From Butyriboletus loyo (taxonomy: Eukaryota; Basidiomycota; Agaricomycetes; Boletales; Boletaceae): 64,000 bases of DNA. Below, piece after piece: positions 10,379 through 22,084 of this stretch. Every line of letters begins with the position of its first letter. Positions within the stretch are counted from its first letter, which is position 1. The position numbers and the translations under genes were made by a program. The stretch lies in the NCBI GenBank assembly GCA_038093515.1, contig JBBPSI010000028.1, forward strand, positions 62,001-126,000, in the 5' to 3' direction. The notes under the pieces were generated by a model. The model did no database searches. It had not been told where the DNA came from and saw nothing but the letters and a program-made list of their open reading frames with translations.

Positions 10379-12375
10379 ATGCCTACACGAGCTTTTCATT
10401 CGCCAAGCAGTGCAGCTGGTTTTGATGCCATGTTGGGACACAATGGCGTCCTTAAGACTCAAGAGAATCTGTGCCTCATGAATATCCCATTGAATTCCAT
10501 GGCCGCGCAACTCGCCCCGTTGTCCGTCGAGCAGCAAATTCAGGCCATGATTACAATGATGGAACAACTGCGTATCTGCAACTATGTCACAGGTGAGTGA
10601 GGGCACTCCGAGGCGACAGAATATTTACAAACCTTTTCAGTCTCCGCGCTGGTGTTCATGCTGTACGACATCATAATCAACCTGAAAACAGAGGTGGGTT
10701 TCATCATGTTGCTGTACGGGGAAGGAACAGACGTGCTGCCACCAGATAGCTTTAGTCTGGGGCTACCGCCAAAACCGCGATCCTACTATCCCACCCCACC
10801 ATCTTCGTAGTGCCCAGCAACTTCTTGTCCATCTGCTTTTCATTTTGTCTCGGTATTATGGCCTTGTCTTCTTAACGTGCGTTATAATGTGGCTATTCCT
10901 CAGTTTACCAATTTTTTGATTGGACTAATGCAGGATTATGTTTGCGGGTATGCTTCTGTTTTACATTATTACTGCACAACTGACGTTGGATAGTCAACAA
11001 TACCACAGGACTCTCGGTCATGGTTTGTTACGGTTTATTTATCCCTAACATTGGTTTCATGCTGACGATTCGCATAGTTGTAGGTTTCTGTTTCCTTCTG
11101 AAAACACTTCGAATGGATGCTATTAATCCTATTCAGCTGCAAGCGATATTACCTCTACCTCATTCTGTAGGTTCGAGAAGCGTTATGATCGGTACGTTAC
11201 TAACTAGTTATCCACTTGCTAGAGCAGGAACGGTCTTGTACGTGACTATTGTCAACATCATCCTCGCAAAGCGGATCAATGCACTGTATAAAGGAAACCG
11301 TTATTGTTGGATATTTCTTGGCTTCTTGGTCGTTGGTGAGTTCCATCTTCGTAGAGCATTGCGGTTGTCTCAACCAACTTATTAGGTGAATTTTTGGTTT
11401 GTAGCCAAGCTTTGTGGTCTCGACACAGCTTACCGTGCATTCCACGTTGTAATAGGTGGAATTTTCAATATGTGCCGTCATGGCCGTGCGTACCACAGCT
11501 GAAATAGTAAGCCCTCCGCCCTGGATCCCATGGCCGGGGTGCATGATGAACTCGAGTCCTGCACCTCATCTCACCCTCGCGAGCTGGTGAGCTAAAGGAG
11601 AGTTCCATCGAGTTGCTCGAAATGCTGACAGAAAGTGAAGGCTAGTAGCACTTCTTGTCTCCAGTGAGCCCATATCATCCGTATCGATTGCATGTGCTGA
11701 CGTACCTCCTAGCCATTTTTGGTGTCATGACTTTGAAAAACATACTTTTCGACAGACACGAGGAAAAATCGACCTTGCAAGACATGTTGAAGTTACCACC
11801 TAGAACAAGGGTGCTCTTGTACGACGGGGTTACCTTTTATTTCCTGTAAGCAGTCGGTTCCCCTCCACCCTGGACTTCTCTCATACAAATCCGGTTATAT
11901 AGAACTTTGGGTAAGGCGGCCGTCATGCGTGGGGAAGGAATCCGGCTGACATCAGGGCCCTGATAGCTATCGTGTTGGCATCCACCGTTGTCCTGACCGT
12001 CGTTCAAAATGAACTGTCGGTTCTCCCCGTTTTGTAAGTACTTAGTCCGTATCCCGGCCATCTCGTCTTGCAGGCCTGATGTATATGCATAAATGCAGGC
12101 TACTCGTTCCAATATATTCCTATAGCGTGAGTACCTCATATTTATATAATAGTATGTATCATTGCGTTAATCGTGCCTGGTTCGCTTCCGGAAAGGCTTC
12201 TCGACTCATATTCAACCTCAGAGCGGTCGAGGACCAGCTCTGTCCTGCAGACGTGCCAGATGATCCGGACTCGCTTCCCCAGATACCTTTTCTGACGTCG
12301 CTCGAGCCTAGCGAGCAGCCCGTGGCATCCTCGTCCTCGTCCTCGTCCTCGTCCTCATCCTCATCGCGAGTCTAA
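10379..12375 (+). CDS. DUF6533-type multi-pass membrane protein
   Basis: Member of a large basidiomycete family of heptahelical proteins of unknown function. The DUF6533 start is typical: RICNYVT-VSALVFMLYDIIINLKTE-IALVWGYRQ, joined over introns at 10593-10640 and 10694-10745. Exon 3 (10746-10876) gives HHLRSAQQLLVHLLFILSRY. A 14-nt microexon (10934-10947) then leads to TIMFAVNNTTG. Later blocks are ILAKRINALYKGNRYCWIF near 11265-11330, LPPRTRVLLYDGVTFYFL before 11849, IAIVLASTVVLTVVQNELSV near 11970 and ASRLIFNLRAVEDQ near 12200. These follow the family order. The C terminus is a serine run. The start is uncertain (10379, or later ATGs near 10430 and 10479), and the middle exons (10994-11650) are not fully resolved. 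Confidence 0.8.
12329..12368 (+). repeat. TCC/TCG hexanucleotide repeat coding poly-Ser
   Basis: Six-base units of the TCCTCG type, with TCCTCA variants, encode thirteen consecutive serines just before the stop of the DUF6533 protein. Such tracts change length by replication slippage without breaking the frame. Confidence 0.85.
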
Positions 12376-13447
12376 TCGAACACGTGGGGTGATATATCGC
12401 CCAGGTCCTGTTCACGCTTCGTCGCCACCATCGCCACCATCATCTCTGCCACGAGTTCCGTTGACCCATCGGCGTCCGCCCAGACATGTCCACGCCACAT
12501 CCCCACCGCGCCCTTGTAGTGCTCCCCGTGTATTCATCCCCTCAGTCCAGTCCGGTCCGGTCCAGTCGACTCCACATCCCTATTGTATCCCTAGCCCTCG
12601 CAGTCAGATCGCGCTGTAACATCGTGTGTATCCTTGTATAATTTTTTTTTTCATTTCGTTTCATTTCGTTTCCTTTTGTTTATTTATTTTGTCTCATGGT
12701 CCGATGTGATCGATTGATCGTTCTATAATCAGGGTTATCGTACCCTCTGTCTTTCAAAGGCTTACAATATATGTCATGTATGTGAGTCGGTGCGGTGCCT
12801 CGCCCGCGAGTCGCTCGTGTGCCCTCGGTCGAGCGTTTCCCCGAATCACCGTTAATTTAATTTGCCTTGTGGGACTCGACAGGCTCAGGCTCAGGCTCAG
12901 ATAACGATTCACCACCGCGTCAACTTCCCGGAGGCCGAGAACTAGAAGATGATGATGGATGCGATGTAGAAGATGTGACTCCGACCCGCACGCTCCGAGT
13001 CCTGACTCACCGACACACTTGATCGGTGATTGAACATTCCTCCTACTAGAGGCCTCAGGCTGTTGCCCAGATAGAGATGGGCTATGGCCGGTCCTCCCAT
13101 ACTACATACCAACGGAAAATACACAAAGCCTTGCGACTCCCCATCTGGTTCTCAAGTGCAGACCGAATCGCATCGTCAACGTCAATCAAAAGTGCTTATT
13201 AGTAGTACCTCGACGGACCATGCACATCATTGATCGGGAAAAAAAAAAGGTTACAGCCTCGTCAAAGGTACGAGTTACAATATAAACGGTGATAGTGCGA
13301 AATACGATCAGAGCAACTCATATGTAGACACAATTAATAAAGATGCGATAGCAAACAGCGACAGTTTTAAATCGGCAAGACGAGAACGGAGACACAGGGG
13401 TAGGCGTAGGGTTCCCTGACAGCACCTACGAGCGCTACAAGCCCAGC
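12376..13447. other. Convergent intergenic region
   Basis: Lies between the stops of the DUF6533 gene (+) and CTR9 (-). Low-complexity pieces are present: a C-rich stretch 12400-12600, TTTCATTTCG repeats at 12651-12672, and GGCTCA repeats at 12882-12900. No gene seen; expected to hold both 3' UTRs. Confidence 0.5.
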
Positions 13448-16400
13448 TACGACATTTCCTCGTCGTCCGTGTCAGAAATGTATTCTTTACTTTTGCTGAA
13501 GCGACGGGGAAAGAAGTATCAGTCAAGTCAGGCTAGCAGTGGCAAGCTAGAGGAACGTACAATTGTTTCTTCCGAGGCCCACCTGTCGCATCTTGGTCTT
13601 CATCATCGCGAACGACCCGCTTCTTCGCTCCCCGCTGTTGTACGCGAGCAGTGCATCAGTTCAACGCCTCAACGCCTCAATATGATCAACACCACGTACC
13701 TTCTTCGCCGGCTTACTATCCATCTCATCATCACTAAACAACTGCTCGTTGTTATCCTCGCCACCCTGATCGCCCGACCGTTTCAGCTTTCCTTTCCGCT
13801 TCTTCTTCGGCTCCGACAGCATAGCCACACCCTCGTCCCCACTCTCGACTTCAACTTTGACCTTCTTACTCGAACGCTTGGATTTACGTTCCCGTTCCTC
13901 GTCGCTCTCCATCTGGACCTCCCTTGACCACTCGAGAGCTTGCTCTCGCGCGATCCGACGCTCCTCCGCCAGCTTCTCAGCTTGTATGCGCAGCTCCTCC
14001 ATCTTTGCCCTCTATTTCTGTCAGTCATTGCGTACGATGTCCAACAAAGAGGAATGACAAACCTCGAGAGCCTCCTGTCGCTGTTTCTCCTCCTGTCTCT
14101 TTTGGCGAGCAGCTTCAAGTCTCGCTTGGGCCTCTGCCTCGAACTCTCTTTGGGCGGTGAGATGCTCATCTGCTCGACGCAGCATGCTCTCCCCGTATTT
14201 CCGACGTTGGTCTGCAAGCTCCGCATTATAGGGCAAGAACGGAGACGTGTCCGCCGCCAACGAACCAAAGATGCTGAAGATCATGTACAAGTCAGTGAAT
14301 GGGCCAGTTGGGCGTAGGTAAATATCATACCGTTGAGCAAAGTTAGCTTGCGCGATTGCCCATTCCAGGTCTTTTAGCGTCCGCTTGGCGGGACCCAATC
14401 CAAACATGAGTTCTGCCGCTTTTTGTTGAATCATGGCAATGTTGTACATGATTGCCTTGTCGCTTGGCTGTACATGGAGTGCCTAGGCGAGGTATCGAGT
14501 AAGCTTCACAGTCCTTGATGCAGCAATAGGACATGGGGCCAAAGGTACGCTCTCACCGTCTGTGCATATTTCAACGCGGTATTCATTGCCACCGATGTTT
14601 GCTCCTTGGTAGCTTTGGCGTACCAAGATCGACATAGACACATCAGCACAGGCACATTTTGACTGTTGTAGAACTTGATGGAAGCAGTTTCGTACTGCCA
14701 ACGTGGGATAAACGCTCAATGATCCAAATGGTTCGACCCATTACTCACGCTTTCGATCGCGCGGTCGAACTCGTCGCGCGCGTAGTAACAGTGGCCCATG
14801 TTCACATAGACGCTTCCATCGTTAAGTGTCTCCCGAATCTTTGCGAACACGTCAAGCGCTTCTCGCGAATTCTTCAACCGCCGCTGAGCATCATCGGCTG
14901 CTGAAACGGGGGGCATACCACTCATCGCCCCCAGCGCATCCTCTGCAACTGCAATGGCAAGACCTTGAGCAGCCACAGCACAGAGGGGGTCCAGCTGAAG
15001 CGCCTTGTGGTATGCCTCGACCGCACGTTGGAAATTCCGTTTTCGCTCTTCCGTCATCTTTGGATTAGGATCTCGGCTATCTCGGCTTTGGGTGTACAGG
15101 ATCCACCCGGCAGCACAGAGAGAGTAGACGTCGTGCCTCTCGTGATCTTTGAGCGTGGCGAATACGAAGTCCTTGGCCGCCTTGACGTTGTGTTGAAGGA
15201 GGAACGAAGTGTAGAATGCGCGGAGATTGAGGTTGGTATTCTGGGTGGCCAAGCCCTGCTTGAGCAATTCGTGAGCCACGTTGGGCTGCCCAATATTTAC
15301 AAGCATGTGCGCTTGTCGGATCTTAGCTATTTGGACTGTCAGCGAAGTGTCTTCAAAAGGAACTCGTATAAAAAGACTGACCATCAACATACTCCGGGTG
15401 GCGGGAAAGAAGCTTCTCGTACGCCTCTTTAGCCATCGTATGCTCCCCGCTATCCTCGTATACTTTGGCGAGATTGTACAGTATCGATGTCGACATGTCC
15501 TCCCCGTCCTCTGCGCTGAGAGTCGCAGCCTTCGTCAATGCATCCTCATACATAATCCGCCCTTCATCCAAGTTGCCTTCCATGTGTTGCAGGGCGCCAA
15601 GATTGTTCAATAGCCGAGGATCAACCTGGCCGCTCGCCGCACTCACTCGCGAGGCATCACGGAAAGCTTTGGCAGTTCGTTCCACGTTGTCTTCTTGCCA
15701 CAAACGCGCTATTTCGACATGCATCTCCATGTCATTATTGAGTACACTTGATGTTCGACTGGATGCATTCGCATGCCCATTCGTACGTGCATCGTCTATC
15801 TCGATGGTTTTAGTAACTCGATCGAACAGTTCACGTGCTTTGAGCTTCTCCTGGGCAACGTCCGCACTTGACACACCCGGCCGAGGATGTGCACGAAGCG
15901 AAGCAAGGATAACAGTGGCTTCTACTGATCGCTGTGGGTTTGGAGGTTGTATCAGTGTGTCGAGAGTGTGGATTGCCGCGGCCACTTCATCTAATCAACC
16001 AGAAGTTTATTGTTTCGATCTGGCCCAGAGAACCTAGAGCTTACCATTGAGCATCTGCATCTGCGCCATGCCAATAGCACCAAGTACGTGTTTTGGTTGA
16101 CCCTCCGTCGCAATCGTGTAGTACTTTGTGGCTTCTTTTGTTGACCCTTCAGCGTGCAGGACCCGGGCAGCTCTCAAATTACCCTCCGTTAGAAGCGTGA
16201 GTGTGTCGGCGAACTGTACCGATCGCTCTGCCAGTTTTAATGCCTGAATGAGAGTCAGAAAGGTTGGATACATATTCTAAGGTGTAAACTCACCCGTTTG
16301 AGGTTGTTTTTACGAAGGAAGAACTCGCACAACGCATTGGCCGCAGCAGCGCTCTTTTGGTTTGCATTGAAGGCCTTCTCAATGTATTTGGTACCAATTA

Positions 16401-17519
16401 AGAAGGCCTGAGCGCGTTCTTCTTCGGTTTGGTTCCCCGCCTTACTCGCGTTGATGGACTCCAGGCCCAGTAAAAGTTGAGCGGCCCACTCGGACGGATT
16501 CTGGTCATAAAGCTGAGCGCCACGGTTGAGATGGAAATTGAAATGATGAACTACGCACCACTTCCAAGCTCCTTTGCCATGCGGCTTTTGCTTTCGCCTT
16601 GTGATCCATTGCCCAAAGACAGAGACCGATACCAATCCGAGGATCTGGAACACACGACGGGTTTAATTGGAGGACTTGCTGGAATGATTTGAGAGCTTGA
16701 GGGTAATTTCGCCTTGCGTAAAGAATGCGGGCCTGTGTTTCGGAGGCCTGTCAGCTCTAGCAATACCGATTGAGCAAAAGAGCGAACTTTTCCGAGGAGC
16801 GCCACGATATTAGTTGGTTTTTCTGCGAGGACACCTTCGAAAGAACGCATCGCATCATCCATAGATCGGGTGGCCAGTTGTTGGATGCCTACACCATGTT
16901 AAGTTCAAACATTCTGACAACAAGGAATGCATACCTCGCGTCAAGAATGCCAGAGTTCCACCGACACCTTCTCCACCTTCCGCGGCGGCTCTCTCTCCGG
17001 CATTGAGATATTGAGCAGCATCCCGATAATGTTCCTCTTTTGAGCGGACGCCCGTGAGTTTATCCTCCCCTACATGGTAATCATGAACAAACGCGATCTG
17101 AGCGAATGCCGAGGGCTTACGAGCATCTGACAAAATTAACTTTGGTGCTTTCTGGGCATGTGCAATCTGAATGTTCGCGAGTAAGGCGTATATTGGAGGT
17201 GACTGGGCTGTCGTGCCATTCGCTGTCAAAGCTACAAAAAAAATGCCACACGAATAAGTACATCATGATCGTATAGCCAATCCGACCACGTACACTCGAT
17301 CGCAGAATGTGCAATCCGCTCTGCAGCAGAAAGGTATCCCCTCCGCCAATACTCCCCGGCTAGCCTTGCCCAGACCGAAACCCGACACTGGCCTTCTTTC
17401 AATAGATCAAGCACGTCGTCCGGGTTGGGGTCGAGGTTGTCCAAGTCTATAGTTATGACTTCTTGTCCTCCCAGTTCGATGTCAATCGACCGTCCAGAAC
17501 CGCTTGTCGAATCATCCAT
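13448..17519 (-). CDS. CTR9: CTR9, TPR scaffold of the Paf1 complex
   Basis: Nuclear RNA polymerase II elongation factor. The N terminus MDDSTSGSGRSIDIELGGQ with EVITIDLDNLDPNPDDVLDL is typical of Ctr9. It is followed by many tetratricopeptide repeats in several exons, such as EYWRRGYLSAAERIAHSAIES-LTANG, RLWQEDNVERTAKAFRDA, LLNNLGALQHMEGNLDEGR, ILYNLAKVYEDSGEHTMAKEAYEKLL and VYVNMGHCYYARDEFDRAIE. Then comes the conserved YNIAMIQQKAAELMFGLGPAKRTLKDLEWA block (14360-14449) and a charged coiled coil. The tail is acidic and basic, and I read two extra introns there: the last exons give KKRVVRDDEDQDATGGPRKK and SKEYISDTDDEEMS before the stop at 13448. An upstream in-frame ATG at 17540 is an alternative start. 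About ten introns. Confidence 0.95.
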
Positions 17520-18079
17520 GACAGCGAGAATATCATACAAAGCCGCCGCAAGAATGTGAACTTTCAGGGCACTTCAGAGCCACTTCTGCTACCCGGAAGC
17601 ACGCAAGGCCTCAACACTGTGGAATGGGCTAACAAGTCGAAGGGTATGGAAAGCCGGACAACCGTGCCACTCAGTTTTCGCTTCGACTTCGACCGAGTGA
17701 ATAACCCCATTTGGAGATTGGCGGAGTTGGGACCCCAGTCACCAATTTACTTACGAATTTCAGAGTCGGATGTAGAAATCAATTATGTTGTAACAGATAC
17801 CAGGCCAACCCGCAAGACACTGCTACAATAACCATAGTACTTATATGATCTACTGTAATATAGTATTGCAATATCCCTGCCCATGTATTTATATTGCAAG
17901 ACGAATTGGAGCAAATTTTAGATTATGTAAGCGCCCTCTAAGCACTATGTCCTCTCTCATTGCAAGACCTACTATCCACATTACCATCTGCAATCAACCC
18001 GTGCTCTTCACCCCTGCTTTGTTATCCTCCATGGCCACCTTGCTCTCTCGCTTCGCTTCATTGTGAGCGACGTATACAT
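17520..18079. other. CTR9 upstream region
   Basis: No coding signal that I trust. It should contain the CTR9 promoter. An AT-rich stretch runs from about 17820 to 17935. It ends where similarity to the 25.4-25.8 kb region begins. Confidence 0.4.
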
Positions 18080-18510
18080 GGATTATAGAAACTGCCCGGT
18101 CAAGGTTGCGGTGAGAGGCGGACGGGAGAACGCTTTGCGTTTTGATCGGGATGGAGTCACGGAGGATGCAGATATTCTGACGGTGCTTCCTGTATCCCCG
18201 AACCAACTCAGTGGACTCGGACAGATCAACTACTCCATCCAACACCAAACGTGGGCGTAACGATCAGCCCGAGGATCGCGTCGTCAGAGACGTCGCAATC
18301 CACTCAGTGATCCCCCAAAATAACATCCCATACATCGCCTTCTTGACCGCCTACTCTAGCTCCCTCCCATCACTCGCAGTCCACCATTCCGATCTGTTGA
18401 TCCCGTCTGCTTTTTTGCCCGCTTTTTGATGACTCCCCCGATGGCGACCTTGCGTGCGTTGAAGGATGCCATCCGTCATGGGTCCGCAATACCCGTAAAC
18501 TTCACAAATA
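18080..18510. pseudogene. Decayed duplicate of convergent ZNHIT3 and REX1 gene ends
   Basis: The sequence aligns by eye with 25365-25815 in the same order and orientation. GGTTGCGGTGAGAGGCGG occurs at 18109 and again at 25384. CACCATTCCGATCTGTTGAT occurs at 18381 and again at 25700. The first part copies the 3' end of the plus-strand ZNHIT3 gene (VAVRGGRE), and the second copies the 3' end of the minus-strand REX1 gene. Indels and substitutions break both frames, and only the gene ends are present, so neither half can encode a complete protein. Divergence is much higher than for the P450 duplication, so this copy is older or under faster decay. Confidence 0.75.
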
Positions 18511-18604
18511 TGACGAGTCCTCACATATTCAATAGCAGATTAGATAACAGCTACAGACAGCAAGTACAACAGCATAAAGCAAGATGGGGTACAGGGGTAT
18601 AGAA

Positions 18605-21600
18605 CTAGGCACCGAGATGTATATACAAGATACGTTGATCCAGTGGTACATCCACCAACTTTCTCATTGTCTTATTCAACGCAAATGCTGTGCGGGTATG
18701 GTCCAGACGACCAGACCCGTCCTTCATGTTCTCGTAAAACATCGACGTGATCTTGTTCGTCTGACCATCGTCTACTGCCCACATCGTCCCGACCACCGAA
18801 CGAAACCCAGCAAACTGCATCGCCGACGCCAGATGGATTACCTCGTCTGGGTTGTCTTCGTCTCCAACAGTCGTGTGACAGGCGGAGAGGTAAGCAAACT
18901 CTGGATTCCGTAGATCGCATTGGATGATTCGTTGGACAGTAAAGTGTCCGTCATAGAGAGCGAAAGCCGACTCGAACGGTCGTTTAGGATTGGGGACACC
19001 ATGACATGCGAAGTGCACCCATTCGTTCTTGCCAAGCTCCTCGGTGACCCTGGTAATGCAGGATTCCGGACCCTCGATACGCGTGAACATGGCCAGGCTG
19101 TCGACACGCTGACCAATGTTGGCCAGTTCGGTGCCGACGGAAACGAGTTCACATAATTCACTTTCCCCGTCGGCTTTCGCTTGACCTATAGCAACAAAAC
19201 GTTTCGCTTCTGTTGCAGAATGCCGAAGATCGTGCCGTCTGGAACGAATGAGGGCTGTGAGGGTGGAGGTATAAGATGAGATGTAGAAATCAGCGAGTTT
19301 CCGTTGACCCTTCCTGAACGGTCCAGCGGCATGCAGGGGAAGATGAGAGAACTCGGCAGAGGGGCACCACCAGATGCGTGATTGACATGGATGTATCGTC
19401 TGAAGGAAGTCGACTATGGGGGAAACAACCTCGTCCCATAGTTCCCGCAAGATGACAGCAAGATCTCTTGTCACGTCCATTGACTTTGAGCGCACAGTTA
19501 AGGTACGAAGCTTCGACGACAGTTTTTGAACGTCTTCCTTTGTAATTGACAATGGAATGTGGACAGGATCCTGGTCAATTAGGACAATGAGAATATCACA
19601 GCCATACTCGCTCGCATTCACAATGATGACAGGGCCCTCACAGGCTGCCTGTTGAAGATCAGAGAAGAGCGAGGGGAGAAGGAACCGTGAGAGACTGGGC
19701 AACTTCCGAATATCGATCACGACTGTTTCCAATTCAGCATTGAGATTGCATACTCGATTATGCTGATCTGCACTGGCAGGTGAATTGAGGGCAGTGCGAA
19801 TCAGCAAAGTCAGCTGCATGAATTTGTCCGCCAAGGTCTTTCCTGCGGGGCCAGATGCAACGACATCGTCAAGCGGGGAGCGGAGACGAGTGAGTTGGCT
19901 CCAAAAGACACCCCGGCCTTGCTCTAGAAGCTCAATGGCGTTGGTAGGAGAGTGGTTGCGAAGGCAAGCTGAGAATGCATCCACTGCAAGCGATGATGTA
20001 AGGATCTTGAAGACAGAAAGATGTTGAGGCAAGGATGGGAGAGTGGCGAGGTGATGGGTAAGGAATCGAAGAGATGTTTCGTATGCTAGAGGCGTCGTGG
20101 GGTGGTGGAAATGTTCAGCTGTACAGATCCATGCTCTTGCGGCAGCCAGATCAGAGGAAGATACTGTTTGCTGGACATGTACCAGCTGAGCATAGAGACT
20201 GAATAGCTCGTCACGATCCTTCAACCAGTGGCTGGATCGTGTAAACCGAATATGGAGGCAATGTGCAAGGTTTTTCAAGGACGTTGACCGATCTGGGTGT
20301 CCCAGTGGACGAAGCGCCAATGCATCTCGGTTGAGGTCAATGGCCCCCCCAAGGTCGATCATTGCCCCGAGCTGGTTGTACCGAGCGGTGAGACGGATTG
20401 CGAGGTTACTCAAGGACATTGAGCGATCTGGGTGCCCCAGTGGGCGAAGTGCCAATGCTTCTCGCTCGAGGACAATGACCTCCTCTAGGTCGATCATTGC
20501 CCCGAGCTGGTTGTACCGAGTGAAGAGATGGAGTGCGAGGTCACTCAAAGACGTTGACCGATCTGGGTGTCCCAGTGGACGAAGCGCCAATGCATCTCGG
20601 TTGAGGACAATGGCCCCCTCAAGGTCAATCATTGCCCCGAGCTGGTTGTACCGAATGAAGAGACGGATTGCGAGGTTGTTCAAGGACATTGACCGACCTG
20701 GGTGCCCAAGTGGGTGAAGTGCCAATGCTTCTTGGTCGAGGACAATAGCCTCCTCGAGGTCGATCATTGCCCTGAGCTGGTTATACCGAGTGGAGAGGCA
20801 GCCTGCGAGGTTATTCAAGGACACTGAGCGATATGGGTGCCCCAGTGGGTGAAGTGCCAATGCTTCTCGCTCGAGGACAATGGCCTCCTCCAGGTCCATC
20901 ATCGTCCCGAGCTGCTCATACCGAGTGGATAGATTGACTGCGAGGTTGCTCAAAGGCGCTGACCGATGAGGGTGCCCCAGTGGGCAAAGTGCCAATGCTT
21001 CTCGGTTGAGGACAATGGCCTCCTCGAGGTCCATCATCATTCCGAGCTGGTTGTACCGAGCGGAGAGACAGATTGCGAGGCCACTCAAGGACATTAAGCG
21101 ATCTGGGTGCCCCAGTGGGTGAAGTGTCAATGCTTCTCGGTCGAGGGCAATGGCCTCCTCCAAGTGTATCATTTTCCCGAGCCGCCCGTACAGAGTGGAG
21201 AGATGGACTGCGAGGCTGTTCAACGATATCGACCGATGTGGATGCCCCAGTGGGCAAAGTGCCAATGCTTCTCGCTCGAAGACAATGGCCTCCTCCAGGT
21301 CCACCATCGTCCCAAGTTGGTTGTACCGAGTGGAGAGATGGACTGCGAGGCTGTTCAACGATATCGACCGATGTGGATGCCCCAGTGGACAAAGTGCCAA
21401 TGCTTCTCGGTCGAGGACAATGCCTCCTCCAGGTCCACCATCGTCCCAAGCTGATCGTACCGGGTGGAGAGACAGGCTGCAAGGTTGCTCAACGACATTG
21501 ACCGATGTGGGTGCCCCAGTGGGCAAAGTGCTAATGCTTCTCGCTCGAGGACAATGGCCTCCTCCAGGTCAATTATTACCCCGAGCTGGTCGTACCGAGT

Positions 21601-22071
21601 GGAGAGACAGATTGCAAGGTTGCTCAGCGACATTGACCGATGTGGGTGCCCCAGTGGGCAAAGTGCCAATGCTTCTCGCTCGAGGACAATGGCCTCCTCC
21701 ATGTCCATCATCGCTCTGATGTGCTCGTAACGATTGAAGAGATCAAACGCAAGGTGAGTCAGTGAGTCAGATTGCTTGGGGTGGCCGGGTGGGCAAAGTT
21801 CCAATGCCTCGCGATGGAGGACAATCGCCTCGTCAATGTAATTCGTCCCGCCTCCTTGCTCAAACTTGGCGGCAAGGGATTCCGCCCGTGAATGCAACTC
21901 TTCAATTGGTAGGCACATCATTTCACTGCTCTCCGCACCCACAGAAAGAGACACGTACTTTGTGAATCCATGTGGGCTTAATGGACTTGGCTTGATACGT
22001 TGGTCTTGGGAAACATTACATCGGAACATTGTACATTTGCCACCAGATGAGAACCAAAAAGGGAGCAACAT
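18605..22071 (-). CDS. TPR-CHAT protein with a frameshift in repeat 3
   Basis: Large protein with twelve 42-residue tetratricopeptide-like repeats (consensus LGxMIDLEEAIVLEREALALxPLGHPxRSxSLxNLAxxLxTRYxQ) and a C-terminal CHAT domain. CHAT is a caspase-fold domain related to separase. The His site is in WVHFACHGVPNP and the Cys site in FAYLSACHTTVGDEDNPDE, followed by AGFRSVVGTMWAVDDGQT. Both catalytic residues are present. The N-terminal part (ATG at 22071, or 21921) and the remainder are in different frames. A one-base deletion near 21421 changes GGCCTCC, seen in the other repeats, to GCCTCC at codon 218. Without it the repeats read through continuously. It is therefore either a recent pseudogene or contains a sequence error. 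Intronless. Function in fungi is unknown; a signalling or cell-death protease role is inferred from the domain only. Confidence 0.85.
20270..21770 (-). repeat. Twelve tandem 126-bp TPR-coding repeats
   Basis: Each unit carries GAAGC(A/G)TTGGCA and a CCAATGCxTCTCG-type block on the plus strand at 126-bp spacing, coding for PLGHPxRS once per unit. Adjacent units are highly alike at DNA level, so unequal exchange or gene conversion is likely. This is the region containing the one-base deletion near 21421. Confidence 0.88.
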
Positions 22072-22084
22072 ACACAGGTTTTAC

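Noticed and set aside
20331..21719. Long plus-strand frames across the TPR repeats
   Set aside because: Antisense shadows of the 126-bp repeats; repetitive composition keeps several frames open.
20270..21770. Tandem 126-bp repeats considered as CRISPR or satellite
   Set aside because: Units are in-frame TPR codons without spacers, and the genome is eukaryotic.
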